From the NCBI GenBank assembly GCA_027063295.1, contig JAMORZ010000044.1, positions 1 to 15,116 on the forward strand: 15,116 nucleotides of DNA, written 5' to 3'. The notes under the pieces are model-generated. The model had not been told where the DNA came from. It made no database searches and saw only the letters and a program-made list of their open reading frames with translations. Each line of letters opens with the position of its first letter. Position 1 is the stretch's first letter. Source of the DNA: Sulfurimonas sp. GTDB taxonomy: Bacteria > Campylobacterota > Campylobacteria > Campylobacterales > Sulfurimonadaceae. Of the stretch, positions 1-7,485 are shown piece by piece. The position numbers and the translations under genes are program-made.

Positions 1-322
1 ATTCAAGCTCTGTAAAAAAACAACTTCGTCTGCCTGTATGACATGCCACACCCTCTTGAGTGACCTTGATAAGAAGTGTGTCGTTATCACAGTCTAAGAA
101 AAAAGAGTGGATACTCTGTATATGCCCACTACTCTCCCCTTTTTTCCAGATACGCTGTTTGCTTCTTGAAAAGTAGTGAGCTACCTTTGTCTCAAGACTC
201 AAACGTAGTGCTTCTTGATCCATATATGCCATCATAAGCACTTCGTTATTTACATTATCCTGAACGATCACAGGCAAAAGCTTTTGCTTTTGCCAATCTA
301 TGCGCGATAGTACCTCTTGCAT
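1..322 (-). CDS. hisI: Phosphoribosyl-AMP cyclohydrolase (HisI, or N-terminal part of HisIE), 3' end cut by window edge
   Basis: This enzyme opens the adenine ring of phosphoribosyl-AMP, the third step of histidine biosynthesis in the cytoplasm. The 107 visible codons cover essentially the whole HisI domain. It shows LMMAYMDQEAL (residues 29-39), the HYFSRSKQRIWKKGESSGH stretch (49-67), DCDNDTLLIKV (77-87), which carries metal-binding aspartates, and GVACHTGRRSCFF (91-103) with the conserved metal-binding cysteines. The gene starts at ATG 322-320, directly after the TAG stop of the SPFH gene with no base between, so translation is probably coupled. The frame is still open at base 1. In Campylobacter this gene is a fused HisIE, so a pyrophosphohydrolase (HisE) domain may follow outside the window. 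That last point is inference. Confidence 0.93.
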   Translation of the reverse strand, partial: MQEVLSRIDWQKQKLLPVIVQDNVNNEVLMMAYMDQEALRLSLETKVAHYFSRSKQRIWKKGESSGHIQSIHSFFLDCDNDTLLIKVTQEGVACHTGRRSCFFTELE

Positions 323-1417
323 CTATCTAGCCGATGAACGTTTTTGAGGATCTTTCATATCTACCCAGATATTTGGCGTTGATCCACCAGGAGTTAAGAA
401 GATTTTAGCATCTTTGTTTGTTTGGAGTGCTTCATTGAACTTCCCTTGAACTTTTATCTGCTCTAACTGAAGCAGTTTTGTTGTAAGAGATTTTGAGATA
501 AGCAAGTTTGCTTTTGCTTTTGCCTGTGCCTCGATAGTCACAGCATCTGCTTTACCTTGAGCCTCGATACGAGCTTTCTCAGCCACACCGCGAGCCTCAG
601 CTGCACGTTTAAGTGCTTCTTGTTTTGCACGCTGTACTTCTTGTTCTGCACGTTGTACCTCTTGTTTTGCAAGTTGTACACGCTCTATTTGCTCTTTTAC
701 TTTTTGTGGCAAAACAATCTCACGAAGCTGCACTGATTGAAGTACTGCCGGGGAGTTTTTTAAACCACTCACACTCTCACGAATTCTATTTTCAATAGCA
801 TTTGCGATCGTATTACGCTCTTGTGGAAGTGACTCTGCTTCATACTTCCCTACAACATTACGCACAACATCACGAACAACAGGACTTATTATTTTATCTT
901 CCCAGCTAAATCCCCAATTTGAGATCGTTTGTGCTGCAAACTGAGAGTTGAGTCTGTACTGAACTGTAAGCTCAATGTTGACTGGAAGTCCACGCTTATC
1001 AAGCACAGTGATTGCTGGTTTGGTTACGATCCCTGAGTTGTTTGATGTAGCTTCGATACGACTTGCATAGTTAATGATACGTACTTTTGTATCTACCACA
1101 TACACTTTTTGGATCACGGGGATAATAAAATGAAGTCCAGGTAAAAGTGCTTGATCTTGATACTTACCATTTGTACTTAAAATACCACGTTGCCCCTCTT
1201 CGATAATTGTAAAAGGTTTTGCAATCACAAGCATTAGGACAACAGCTATGATAAAGTACATCAACCCTGCTTTGCCACCACCAAAATTAAAATCTATATT
1301 TGGCATATTTGGACCCTTTGGTCCATTTCCACCACTACCAGAGCCACCAGAAGATTTTTTAAACCCTCCACTCTCACTCTTTTTTTTGTTAAAATAATCG
1401 TTCATATCTGAAGCCAT
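323..1417 (-). CDS. SPFH/prohibitin-domain membrane protein (HflK-like)
   Basis: The protein is membrane-anchored, with an SPFH (band 7) domain. Relatives form large rings at the inner membrane and modulate FtsH proteolysis or membrane organisation; the role here is inferred from the family. Numbering from ATG 1417 (364 aa): a polar Gly/Ser/Pro-rich N-terminus (about 17-48), one transmembrane helix (about 52-66), the SPFH domain (about 70-235), then an Ala/Glu/Lys/Gln-rich coiled coil (about 237-307) with exact heptads, and a short C-terminal tail. The N-terminal Gly-rich segment before the helix resembles HflK more than HflC, and no HflC partner is visible. I chose ATG 1417 because GAGGA lies 10 bases upstream and MASDMNDYFNKKK looks like the family start. 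ATG 1441 (AGGA 5 bases upstream) is a real alternative; TTG 1456 is unlikely. It lies immediately downstream of ilvE, as I recall for a homologue in C. jejuni. Confidence 0.88.
   Translation of the reverse strand: MASDMNDYFNKKKSESGGFKKSSGGSGSGGNGPKGPNMPNIDFNFGGGKAGLMYFIIAVVLMLVIAKPFTIIEEGQRGILSTNGKYQDQALLPGLHFIIPVIQKVYVVDTKVRIINYASRIEATSNNSGIVTKPAITVLDKRGLPVNIELTVQYRLNSQFAAQTISNWGFSWEDKIISPVVRDVVRNVVGKYEAESLPQERNTIANAIENRIRESVSGLKNSPAVLQSVQLREIVLPQKVKEQIERVQLAKQEVQRAEQEVQRAKQEALKRAAEARGVAEKARIEAQGKADAVTIEAQAKAKANLLISKSLTTKLLQLEQIKVQGKFNEALQTNKDAKIFLTPGGSTPNIWVDMKDPQKRSSAR
616..678 (-). repeat. Three tandem 21-base units coding for heptads of the SPFH coiled coil
   Basis: Three adjacent units (616-636, 637-657, 658-678) differ at only a few positions each. 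Each encodes one 7-residue heptad of the type QEVQRAK/E in the SPFH protein. The unit length equals exactly one coiled-coil heptad, so gain or loss of units would keep both reading frame and helix register. Confidence 0.8.
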
Positions 1418-1448
1418 TAGTATGCTATCCTCTTTTTTCATAATCTTC

Positions 1449-2369
1449 CTAGTCAATATACGTTAAGTAGTGCTCATACTTAGCATTTCTACCAAACACT
1501 ATGTCAAAGTATGTGCTTTGGATCTTCTCTGTGATCTCGCCACGACTTCCACTACCTATCTCTCTTGCATCTACTGAAGCAACCGGAGTGATCTCTGCAG
1601 CTGTTCCTGTTAAAAATGCCTCATCTGCTACATATACCTCTTCACGAGTGATACGTCTGCGAGTTACTTTATAGCCAAAATCCTCAGCCATCTCTATCAC
1701 CATCTTTTGTGTGATAGATGCAAGTGAGTTATCATTTGGTGGAGTAATAATCTCACCATCTTTGATCATAAAAAAACATGCTCCACTCGCTTCTGCTATA
1801 TAACCTTGATCATCTAAAAGTAGTGCTTCATCATACCCACAATCGATCGCTTCAAACTTTGCCATTTGTGAGTTTAGATAGTTTGCAGTTGCTTTTGCCT
1901 TACCCATATTTGAAGTGTTGGCAGGTCTTGTCATCGAAGCTATTTTGAGTTTAATCCCTTTTTTAAGCCCCTCTTCACCAAGGTATGCTCCCCACTCCCA
2001 AGCAGCAAGCACAGTCTCAACAGGTGCTTCTTTGTGGTAAACTCCCATCACACCATAACCTAAAAATGCAAAAGGTCTGATGTAAACATTATCACCACTA
2101 AACTCATTTTTTTTGATAAGCTCAATCTGTGCAGCATTCATCTCTTCAACAGTATAAGGGATATCAATAAGTGTCATCTTAGCTGATTCTTTTAAACGTT
2201 TTGTATGATCGTTTAAACGAAAAATTGCATACCCTTTTTCAGTCTTATAAGCTTTTGTTCCTTCAATTACACCATTTCCATAGTGAAGTGTATGTGAAAG
2301 TACATGCACTTTAGCATCATCCCATGCAACAAACTCTCCATTCATCCAAATATATTTGGCAGCGTCCAT
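1449..2369 (-). CDS. ilvE: Branched-chain amino acid aminotransferase
   Basis: This PLP-dependent class IV aminotransferase makes the final transamination in valine, leucine and isoleucine synthesis, using glutamate as amino donor. At 306 aa it has the usual length. Visible motifs are the N-terminal IWMNGEFV, LSHTLHYGNGVIEGTKAY (24-41), YIRPFAFLGYGVMGV (96-110), the PLP-lysine segment GKAKATANYLNS, where K159 is the likely Schiff-base lysine, DEALLLDDQGYIAEASG (180-196) and FLTGTAAEITPV near the C-terminus. ATG 2369 has GGAG 6-7 bases upstream. The stop at 1451-1449 lies 7 bases before one possible start of the SPFH gene and 31 before the other, so the two are probably cotranscribed. The divergent desaturase gene lies on its upstream side. 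D-amino-acid aminotransferase is an alternative within the fold, but the motifs fit IlvE better. Confidence 0.95.
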   Translation of the reverse strand: MDAAKYIWMNGEFVAWDDAKVHVLSHTLHYGNGVIEGTKAYKTEKGYAIFRLNDHTKRLKESAKMTLIDIPYTVEEMNAAQIELIKKNEFSGDNVYIRPFAFLGYGVMGVYHKEAPVETVLAAWEWGAYLGEEGLKKGIKLKIASMTRPANTSNMGKAKATANYLNSQMAKFEAIDCGYDEALLLDDQGYIAEASGACFFMIKDGEIITPPNDNSLASITQKMVIEMAEDFGYKVTRRRITREEVYVADEAFLTGTAAEITPVASVDAREIGSGSRGEITEKIQSTYFDIVFGRNAKYEHYLTYID

Positions 2370-2398
2370 AAATTCTCCATATTTATATAATTGTTGCT

Positions 2399-2404
2399 AT
2401 TTTA
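2399..2404 (-). promoter_or_regulatory. Possible -10 element for ilvE operon
   Basis: On the minus strand TAAAAT follows GGA, about 30 bases before the ilvE ATG. No clear -35 is visible, which is common in Campylobacterota sigma-70 promoters. A second AT-rich stretch closer to the start codon could serve instead, so this is tentative. Confidence 0.35.
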
Positions 2405-2479
2405 TCCAAAATGTTATTTATGTAGTATTAACTCCCTTTTACGAGCTATAACTTTAGATTTTTTAAGCATAGTTATATA

Positions 2480-2485
2480 TAATAC
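2480..2485 (+). promoter_or_regulatory. -10 box (TATAAT) for the desaturase gene
   Basis: A perfect TATAAT ends 28 bases before the desaturase ATG, giving a predicted leader of about 20 bases. T-rich sequence lies upstream (2451-2466) and no consensus -35 is seen. The region 2370-2513 is otherwise AT-rich divergent intergenic DNA in which I see no further element. Confidence 0.55.
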
Positions 2486-2513
2486 TTACTTAAGAATATT
2501 ATCAAGGATTACA

Positions 2514-3680
2514 ATGTCAACTACATACACACCTTATGAAGAGGTTGATAAAGATCAACTTCAAAAAGATATAGAGGAGATCAAAAAGACCATAGAGGTT
2601 GGTCAAGAGGATTTTGAACATCTTTTAAAGTTAGAAAGATGGGGTAAATACTCCACATTTGGTGGATTTTTTCTTATCGCTGTTGTTACTATTTTAAACA
2701 CCTTTGATTCTGATATGTCCACATTTGACTTTTGGTTTTTTGGTATCATCGGTGCAGTTCTTATGGGTGTGGGTAATGTTGCTCGTTGGGCAAATGTAAC
2801 TCATCCTATTTTACATGGAGCTTATGACAAAGTACCAAATATCCCTGAGCGTTATACAAAAGCTGGTTTTGCAAAAGGGTATCGCCGCTACATCGACTGG
2901 CTTGATTGGATCAAACCTGATGCATGGGTTTATGAGCACAATATTATGCACCACTACCACCTTGGTGAGCTTGATGACCCTGATAATGTTGAGAAAAACC
3001 TTGAGTGGCTTCATGAATCTAAAATCCCAATGTGGATGAAATATGCTGTTGTTTATATCTTCGCTGGTTTTTGGAAGCTTGCTTACTATGCACCAAATAC
3101 ACAAAGAATCTTGGAAAACAAAGATAACAAAAATATGAACGATGTTAGAAATCAAGATTATGACTGGTCACCTTTTACAAAAAAAGGGCAAGAGCTTTGG
3201 AAAGAATATATCCTTCCTTATGGTGTATTTCAGTTTATACTACTTCCTCTACTCTTCTCACCATGGGGATGGGGTGCAGTTGTAACTGCATTTGGTTGGT
3301 TGGTTTTAGCTGAGTTTTTTGCAAATCTTCACTCATTTTTAGTGATCGTTCCAAACCACTCAGCAGAAGATATCTACCAATTCTCAACACCACACAAATC
3401 GCAAGGTGAATATTACCTTCGCCAAATCATGGGAAGTGTAAACTACAATACTGGAACTGACCTTATCGACTTTGGACATGGGTTTTTAAACTACCAGATA
3501 GAGCATCATCTCTTTCCAAATATGCCACACTCTTTTTACCAAAAGATGCAGCCTATCGTAAAAGATATCTGTAAAAAACACAACTTGGAGTATCGTCAAG
3601 AGTCTGTATTTAAAAGAATTTTAATGACAATTGATCTGATGGTAGGAAAAACAAAAGTTCTTCGTGTAGATGGAGTTTAG
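2514..3680 (+). CDS. Membrane fatty acid desaturase (acyl-lipid or acyl-CoA type)
   Basis: The protein (388 aa) belongs to the integral-membrane di-iron desaturases, which use O2 and an electron donor to introduce a double bond into an acyl chain. All three histidine boxes are present: HPILH (97-101), HNIMHHYH (142-149) followed by a DDPDN segment, and QIEHH (328-332) followed by LFPNMP. An extra H273 lies in NLHSF. Hydrophobic segments lie near 48-64, 73-92, 174-192 and 236-279, arranged around the boxes as the family requires. An N-terminal charged, probably helical region (about 9-45) precedes the membrane part. ATG 2514 was chosen because AAGGA lies 5 bases upstream; the open frame upstream to 2391 looks non-coding. 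No cytochrome b5 or ferredoxin domain is fused. It is the only plus-strand gene here. Position and substrate specificity cannot be read from the sequence; related hydroxylases or ketolases are less likely given the QxxHH box. Confidence 0.93.
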   Translation: MSTTYTPYEEVDKDQLQKDIEEIKKTIEVGQEDFEHLLKLERWGKYSTFGGFFLIAVVTILNTFDSDMSTFDFWFFGIIGAVLMGVGNVARWANVTHPILHGAYDKVPNIPERYTKAGFAKGYRRYIDWLDWIKPDAWVYEHNIMHHYHLGELDDPDNVEKNLEWLHESKIPMWMKYAVVYIFAGFWKLAYYAPNTQRILENKDNKNMNDVRNQDYDWSPFTKKGQELWKEYILPYGVFQFILLPLLFSPWGWGAVVTAFGWLVLAEFFANLHSFLVIVPNHSAEDIYQFSTPHKSQGEYYLRQIMGSVNYNTGTDLIDFGHGFLNYQIEHHLFPNMPHSFYQKMQPIVKDICKKHNLEYRQESVFKRILMTIDLMVGKTKVLRVDGV

Positions 3681-3700
3681 AGAGATCATCTCTCACTCCA
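3671..3700. terminator. Imperfect hairpin between convergent genes, possible bidirectional terminator
   Basis: TGGAGT (3671-3676) pairs with ACTCCA (3695-3700), and GAGAGA (3680-3685) pairs with TCTCTC (3689-3694), with a 3-base loop TCA. A bulge TTA on one side contains part of the desaturase stop codon. Together this gives 12 base pairs. No run of T follows on either strand, so intrinsic termination would be weak. The place, between two convergent stop codons, is what suggests a terminator. Confidence 0.5.
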
Positions 3701-3710
3701 TATAACCACC

Positions 3711-5705
3711 CTAAAAGAGCAGCTCCTCTTGAGGATCTTCTTGCTGGTCTGATTTTGGTGGTTTTGAAATATCACTAAAATACTCTTTTCTTCCCTTGAT
3801 CGTCACTTCCACAATCCCCTCTGGTTGCTCAAATTTTCTTTGTATCTGTGGGTAATATCTCAATACATCTTTAAAATAGTGAGAAAATGCAGGTCCACTT
3901 ATACGTCCACCTGTCTCTTTTTTATGCATTGGTGTGTTGTCATCATTTCCAAACCAAACCACTGTCTCCATAGTAGGTGAAAACCCTGCAAACCATCCAT
4001 CAACATTGTTGTTGGTTGTTCCTGTTTTCCCTGCGAGTTCTATCCCTTTGACACGTGCACGGATTCCTGTACCACGATTTACAACATCACGAAGTATTGT
4101 TGTCATAATGTAGCTTTGTGTAGGTGTGGTGATTACTCTGGTTACATCTGTTTTATCATAGATTTTTTGAGAGTTCTTTTCTATATAGCTGATAAGATTT
4201 GTCCCTTTTTGTACACCTTTATTTGAAAATGATGTGTAATATTTTGCAAGCTCTAGTGGACTCATAGACATAGTCCCCAAAGAGATAGAGAGATCATTTG
4301 GTATATTTTTGATCCCAAACTTTTTAAACTCACGAAGAAGAACTCCAAGTCCAATATCATTTACAAGGTTGATCGTTGCAAGATTAGAGGAGTGAATAAG
4401 TGCTTCACGAAGTGTAATGAGTCCATGATAGTTTTTAGAGTAGTTATGTGGTCTCCACTTTTTCTCCTCTCCATCTTTTTCATACTCGTATGTTTTTGCA
4501 ATATCAACTAAAGGTGTTGCTCCACTAAAACCAAGATCAATAGCAACCTGATAGATAAAAGGCTTAAATGCACTTCCTGGTTGGCGTCTTCCTTGTGTAG
4601 CACGATTGTAGGAACTTTTTTTATAATCAGTACTTCCAACAAGCGCTAACACATCACCTGTTGCAGAATCAAGAGAGACTAAAGCACCATTGAGCAATGA
4701 AGTATTTGCATCATCATACTCTACTTCTATACCAAGTTTTTTCGCTTTAGCTTCAGCTTTTGCACGGTAGCCTTCTATCCTCTTTAAAGAAAGATTGTAA
4801 GCATACTTCAAAGCTTCTCTTCCTGCAGCTTGTAAACGCAAGTCTATTGTGGTGTAGACTTCATAACCACCTGTACGAAGATCTTTCATCCCTTTTGCTC
4901 TCATTTGACGAGCAACTTCATCCACGATAAAAGGTGCTTTATTTTGTGTTAATGTTGTATCATACACCTTTGGTCTCTCCTCCAGAGAGAGGGTATATGT
5001 TTTTTCATCTATCCATCCTAGCACATACATACGTTTAAGAACCCTATTGGCTCTTCCCATAGAGATCTCATAATTTTTTGTTGGTGCATAGGTACTTGGT
5101 GCTTTTGGCAGTCCTACTAAGATAGCGATCTCTTTGAGTGTAAGATCTGAGAGTTTTTTATGAAAGTATCCATCAGCTGCTGTTTTTATACCATAATACC
5201 CATGTCCATAGTATATCTCATTGAGATAACGCTCAAGTATCTGTTCTTTACTCAAAGATCTTTCAATCTTGATCGCATAGATAGCTTCTTTGATCTTACG
5301 AGAGAGTTTTTTCTCGCGGGTTAGTAGCACATTTTTTACAAGCTGCTGAGTGATGGTACTTGCACCCTCCACCGCTTTTCCAGCACGAACAACTTTTATC
5401 GCTGCACGAAAAATCGCATCTATATTGACCCCTGGGTGTTCAAAAAATGTTGTATCTTCTATGGCAACAAGTGCTTCAACAACACGGGGTGGAATCTCTT
5501 CAAATGTCGCATAAAAACGGTGTTTTTTATGAAAAACATTTGCTATCTTGTCACCATTTCTATCGTAAATCCTTGAACTGATCTCTGGTTTATACTCAAC
5601 TAAAGGGGAGATATCATAACTATAAGCTGTTAAAAAATAACCTAACACCAAAAAAGGTGAAAGCAAACCAAGTAAAAGAAGTGAAAAAAATATCTTTTTT
5701 ATCAT
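3711..5705 (-). CDS. mrcA: Class A penicillin-binding protein 1A (bifunctional transglycosylase/transpeptidase)
   Basis: This enzyme polymerises and cross-links peptidoglycan in the periplasm, anchored by one N-terminal helix (about 5-27). Glycosyltransferase family 51 motifs are seen: AIEDTTFFEHPG (81-92, catalytic E83), GASTITQQLVKN (114-125), RKIKEAIYAIKIER (136-149) and ERYLNEIYYG (158-167). The transpeptidase has SAFK (catalytic S378, K381), SSN (439-441) and KTGT (560-563). At 664 aa it is shorter than the gammaproteobacterial PBP1A of about 850 aa, consistent with a short linker between the catalytic domains and typical of Campylobacterota. The C-terminus is an acidic tail rich in D, E, Q and P. 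ATG 5705 overlaps the ABC ATPase stop (ATGA), with AGGA 10 bases upstream. It appears to be the last gene of the alaS operon. The gene may also be called pbpA. Confidence 0.96.
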   Translation of the reverse strand: MIKKIFFSLLLLGLLSPFLVLGYFLTAYSYDISPLVEYKPEISSRIYDRNGDKIANVFHKKHRFYATFEEIPPRVVEALVAIEDTTFFEHPGVNIDAIFRAAIKVVRAGKAVEGASTITQQLVKNVLLTREKKLSRKIKEAIYAIKIERSLSKEQILERYLNEIYYGHGYYGIKTAADGYFHKKLSDLTLKEIAILVGLPKAPSTYAPTKNYEISMGRANRVLKRMYVLGWIDEKTYTLSLEERPKVYDTTLTQNKAPFIVDEVARQMRAKGMKDLRTGGYEVYTTIDLRLQAAGREALKYAYNLSLKRIEGYRAKAEAKAKKLGIEVEYDDANTSLLNGALVSLDSATGDVLALVGSTDYKKSSYNRATQGRRQPGSAFKPFIYQVAIDLGFSGATPLVDIAKTYEYEKDGEEKKWRPHNYSKNYHGLITLREALIHSSNLATINLVNDIGLGVLLREFKKFGIKNIPNDLSISLGTMSMSPLELAKYYTSFSNKGVQKGTNLISYIEKNSQKIYDKTDVTRVITTPTQSYIMTTILRDVVNRGTGIRARVKGIELAGKTGTTNNNVDGWFAGFSPTMETVVWFGNDDNTPMHKKETGGRISGPAFSHYFKDVLRYYPQIQRKFEQPEGIVEVTIKGRKEYFSDISKPPKSDQQEDPQEELLF

Positions 5706-6394
5706 TGTCGAAAATTCCTATTGGTAAAATTTGCTTCTATTAATGTTTTTGTATATTGTTCTTGTGGGTTTTGTAATACCTCTGTCATTATACCACTCTC
5801 TACGATTTTGCCATAATGAAGTACTGATATCTCATCACATAAATGTGCTGCTGAAGATATATCATGAGTAACAAAAAGCATATAAAACTGCTGGAGTTTT
5901 TGCAGTTTTTTCAGAAGATCTAAGATCACTACTCTTGTTTGAGGATCGAGTGCAGTGGTTGGCTCATCAAGTAAAAGAAGTTTTGGTTTTGACTCAAGTG
6001 CTATGGCAATCACTACTCGCTGAAGCTGTCCACCTGAGAGTTCTGGTGGAAACCTTTCAAGAAGTTGTTTATCAAGTCCCAAAGAATCAAAAAGCTCTTC
6101 AACCCTTTGATGTGAACCAAAAAACTGCTTTTTTATCTTGGTAAGTGGCGATAATGCTGTAAAAGGGTTTTGAGGAACTAGTGCCACTGTCTCTCCAGCT
6201 TTAAGCTCAAAAGGTGCATCAAGTTCAAGTTTGCACTCCATCTGTGATGGCAACATTCCCAAAAGTGCTTTGAGTGTCAAACTCTTACCACTTCCACTCT
6301 GCCCCACAAGAGCCAAAGAGTTTTTGATACCAAAAGAGCAATCTACCAACACCTTCTCATCAAGTGAGATATGAACTTTGCTAATCTCTAACAT
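5702..6394 (-). CDS. ABC transporter ATP-binding protein, Opp/Dpp/Nik type
   Basis: A single nucleotide-binding domain of 230 aa. It has Walker A GQSGSGKS (31-38), a Q-loop with the oligopeptide-type VPQNPFTALSP (73-83), the signature LSGGQLQRV (119-127), Walker B LLLLDE (139-144, E144 catalytic) and switch histidine H177 in VTHD. The C-terminal end GKIVESG, QEQYTKTLI resembles the start of the OppD/DppF C-terminal region, which is otherwise lacking, so the protein is shorter than the usual 260-330 aa. All catalytic residues are present, so it should hydrolyse ATP. No permease, binding protein or second ATPase is visible in this window, so the transport substrate is unknown. It overlaps the bioF-like gene by 7 bases and the penicillin-binding protein by 4, with a GAGAG ribosome site before ATG 6394. 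Confidence 0.9.
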   Translation of the reverse strand: MLEISKVHISLDEKVLVDCSFGIKNSLALVGQSGSGKSLTLKALLGMLPSQMECKLELDAPFELKAGETVALVPQNPFTALSPLTKIKKQFFGSHQRVEELFDSLGLDKQLLERFPPELSGGQLQRVVIAIALESKPKLLLLDEPTTALDPQTRVVILDLLKKLQKLQQFYMLFVTHDISSAAHLCDEISVLHYGKIVESGIMTEVLQNPQEQYTKTLIEANFTNRNFRQ

Positions 6395-7485
6395 AGCAAC
6401 TCTCTAAGTCGTCTTAGCACAAAACGCAACCTCTCTTCACTCTCTCCAACCCTGATAATCACACGGATAATCGCTTTGGCAACTGTAGGCTGACGGATCG
6501 CACCAACCAAAAAGCCCTCCTTTTTGAGCTGCTCTTTTATCTGCATCACTTTTGTGTTATCCCCCACAACAAGTGGTACTATCAACCCAGCAACATCAAG
6601 CCCAAACTCCTCTTGCACCATCTTTTGTCTTTGTTCTATCTGCATTTTTAATTCTGCTGTGTTTTGAAGAATAAAACGCAGTGCATTGTGTGCAAGAAGT
6701 GTATCATACAGTGAGAGTGAAGTTGCATAGATGAGTGGTTTTGCACGGTTGAGCAAATATGTGATGATATGCTCACTTGCTAAGATATACGCTCCAAAGC
6801 TCCCATAGGCTTTGCCAAGTGTCCCCATCTTTATGTGGTTTGGCTTAATGGTGATGTTGTAATAATCAAACACTCCCATCAGTTTTTTGCCTACCACCCC
6901 TGAGCTGTGCGCTTCATCAACAATAAGAAGCGCCTCTGTGCTATCGGCTATCTCAAACACCTCTTTGTCACACATATCACCATCCATCGAGTAGATCCCC
7001 TCAACTGCGATGATACTGCGTTTTGCAGCTGTAGCTGCCAAAAGCTCTTTGAGGTGTGCCATATCGTTGTGTCTGAAAAACACCACATCTACCGCTTCAA
7101 AATGGGTTGCCAAAACACCTGAGGCATGGTAAAGCTCATCCATAAACACCACATCACCTCTGCGGCAAAGTGATTCTATGAGTGCTATGTTGGCATTAAA
7201 CCCACTCCCAAACACAATGCCATCCTCAAAACCGTTTGCCTCACAGAGTGCTTGTTCAAACTCTTGGTGGATTGCATGGTAGCCATTGACAAGCATAGAG
7301 GCTTTTGGAGCGTGGATAGATTGATAAGAGAGTTTTTGGCAGGTTTGAGTGTGGAGTGTTTTGTTGTGTGCAAGTCCGAGATAATCGTTTGATGCAAAAT
7401 CACAAAGCTCCTCATCTACAAGCTCTCTTGTACGAAAACGGCCTGCTCTTTGCAGTGCTTTGAGCTCTTTTGCATAAAACTCCAC
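6388..7485 (-). CDS. bioF: 8-amino-7-oxononanoate synthase-like alpha-oxoamine synthase
   Basis: This PLP-dependent enzyme probably condenses L-alanine with pimeloyl-ACP or -CoA to make 7-keto-8-aminopelargonate, the first step of biotin ring assembly. Family marks are FASNDYLGLA (30-39), GSGFNANIAL (93-102), the ring-stacking H120 (DELYHAS), YSMDGD (165-170), VDEAHSSGVVG (189-199, D190 and H193) and the Schiff-base lysine K225 in GTLGKAYGSFGAY. Length 365 aa is near the usual 380. The start is GTG 7485-7483, whose first G is the last base of the maf stop TAG; AGAGG lies about 8 bases upstream. No other biotin gene is nearby, so other members of the fold (2-amino-3-ketobutyrate CoA ligase, CqsA-like synthases) cannot be excluded, although bioF fits best. 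Confidence 0.82.
   Translation of the reverse strand: MEFYAKELKALQRAGRFRTRELVDEELCDFASNDYLGLAHNKTLHTQTCQKLSYQSIHAPKASMLVNGYHAIHQEFEQALCEANGFEDGIVFGSGFNANIALIESLCRRGDVVFMDELYHASGVLATHFEAVDVVFFRHNDMAHLKELLAATAAKRSIIAVEGIYSMDGDMCDKEVFEIADSTEALLIVDEAHSSGVVGKKLMGVFDYYNITIKPNHIKMGTLGKAYGSFGAYILASEHIITYLLNRAKPLIYATSLSLYDTLLAHNALRFILQNTAELKMQIEQRQKMVQEEFGLDVAGLIVPLVVGDNTKVMQIKEQLKKEGFLVGAIRQPTVAKAIIRVIIRVGESEERLRFVLRRLRELLC

Noticed and set aside
1418..1456. TTG start at 1456 for the SPFH gene
   Set aside because: It overlaps the ilvE stop and has no ribosome site; ATG 1441 or 1417 is better placed.
2391..2513. Upstream extension of the desaturase by 41 codons
   Set aside because: The stretch lies in the divergent promoter region, contains the TATAAT box, has no family resemblance, and the ATG at 2514 has a good ribosome site.
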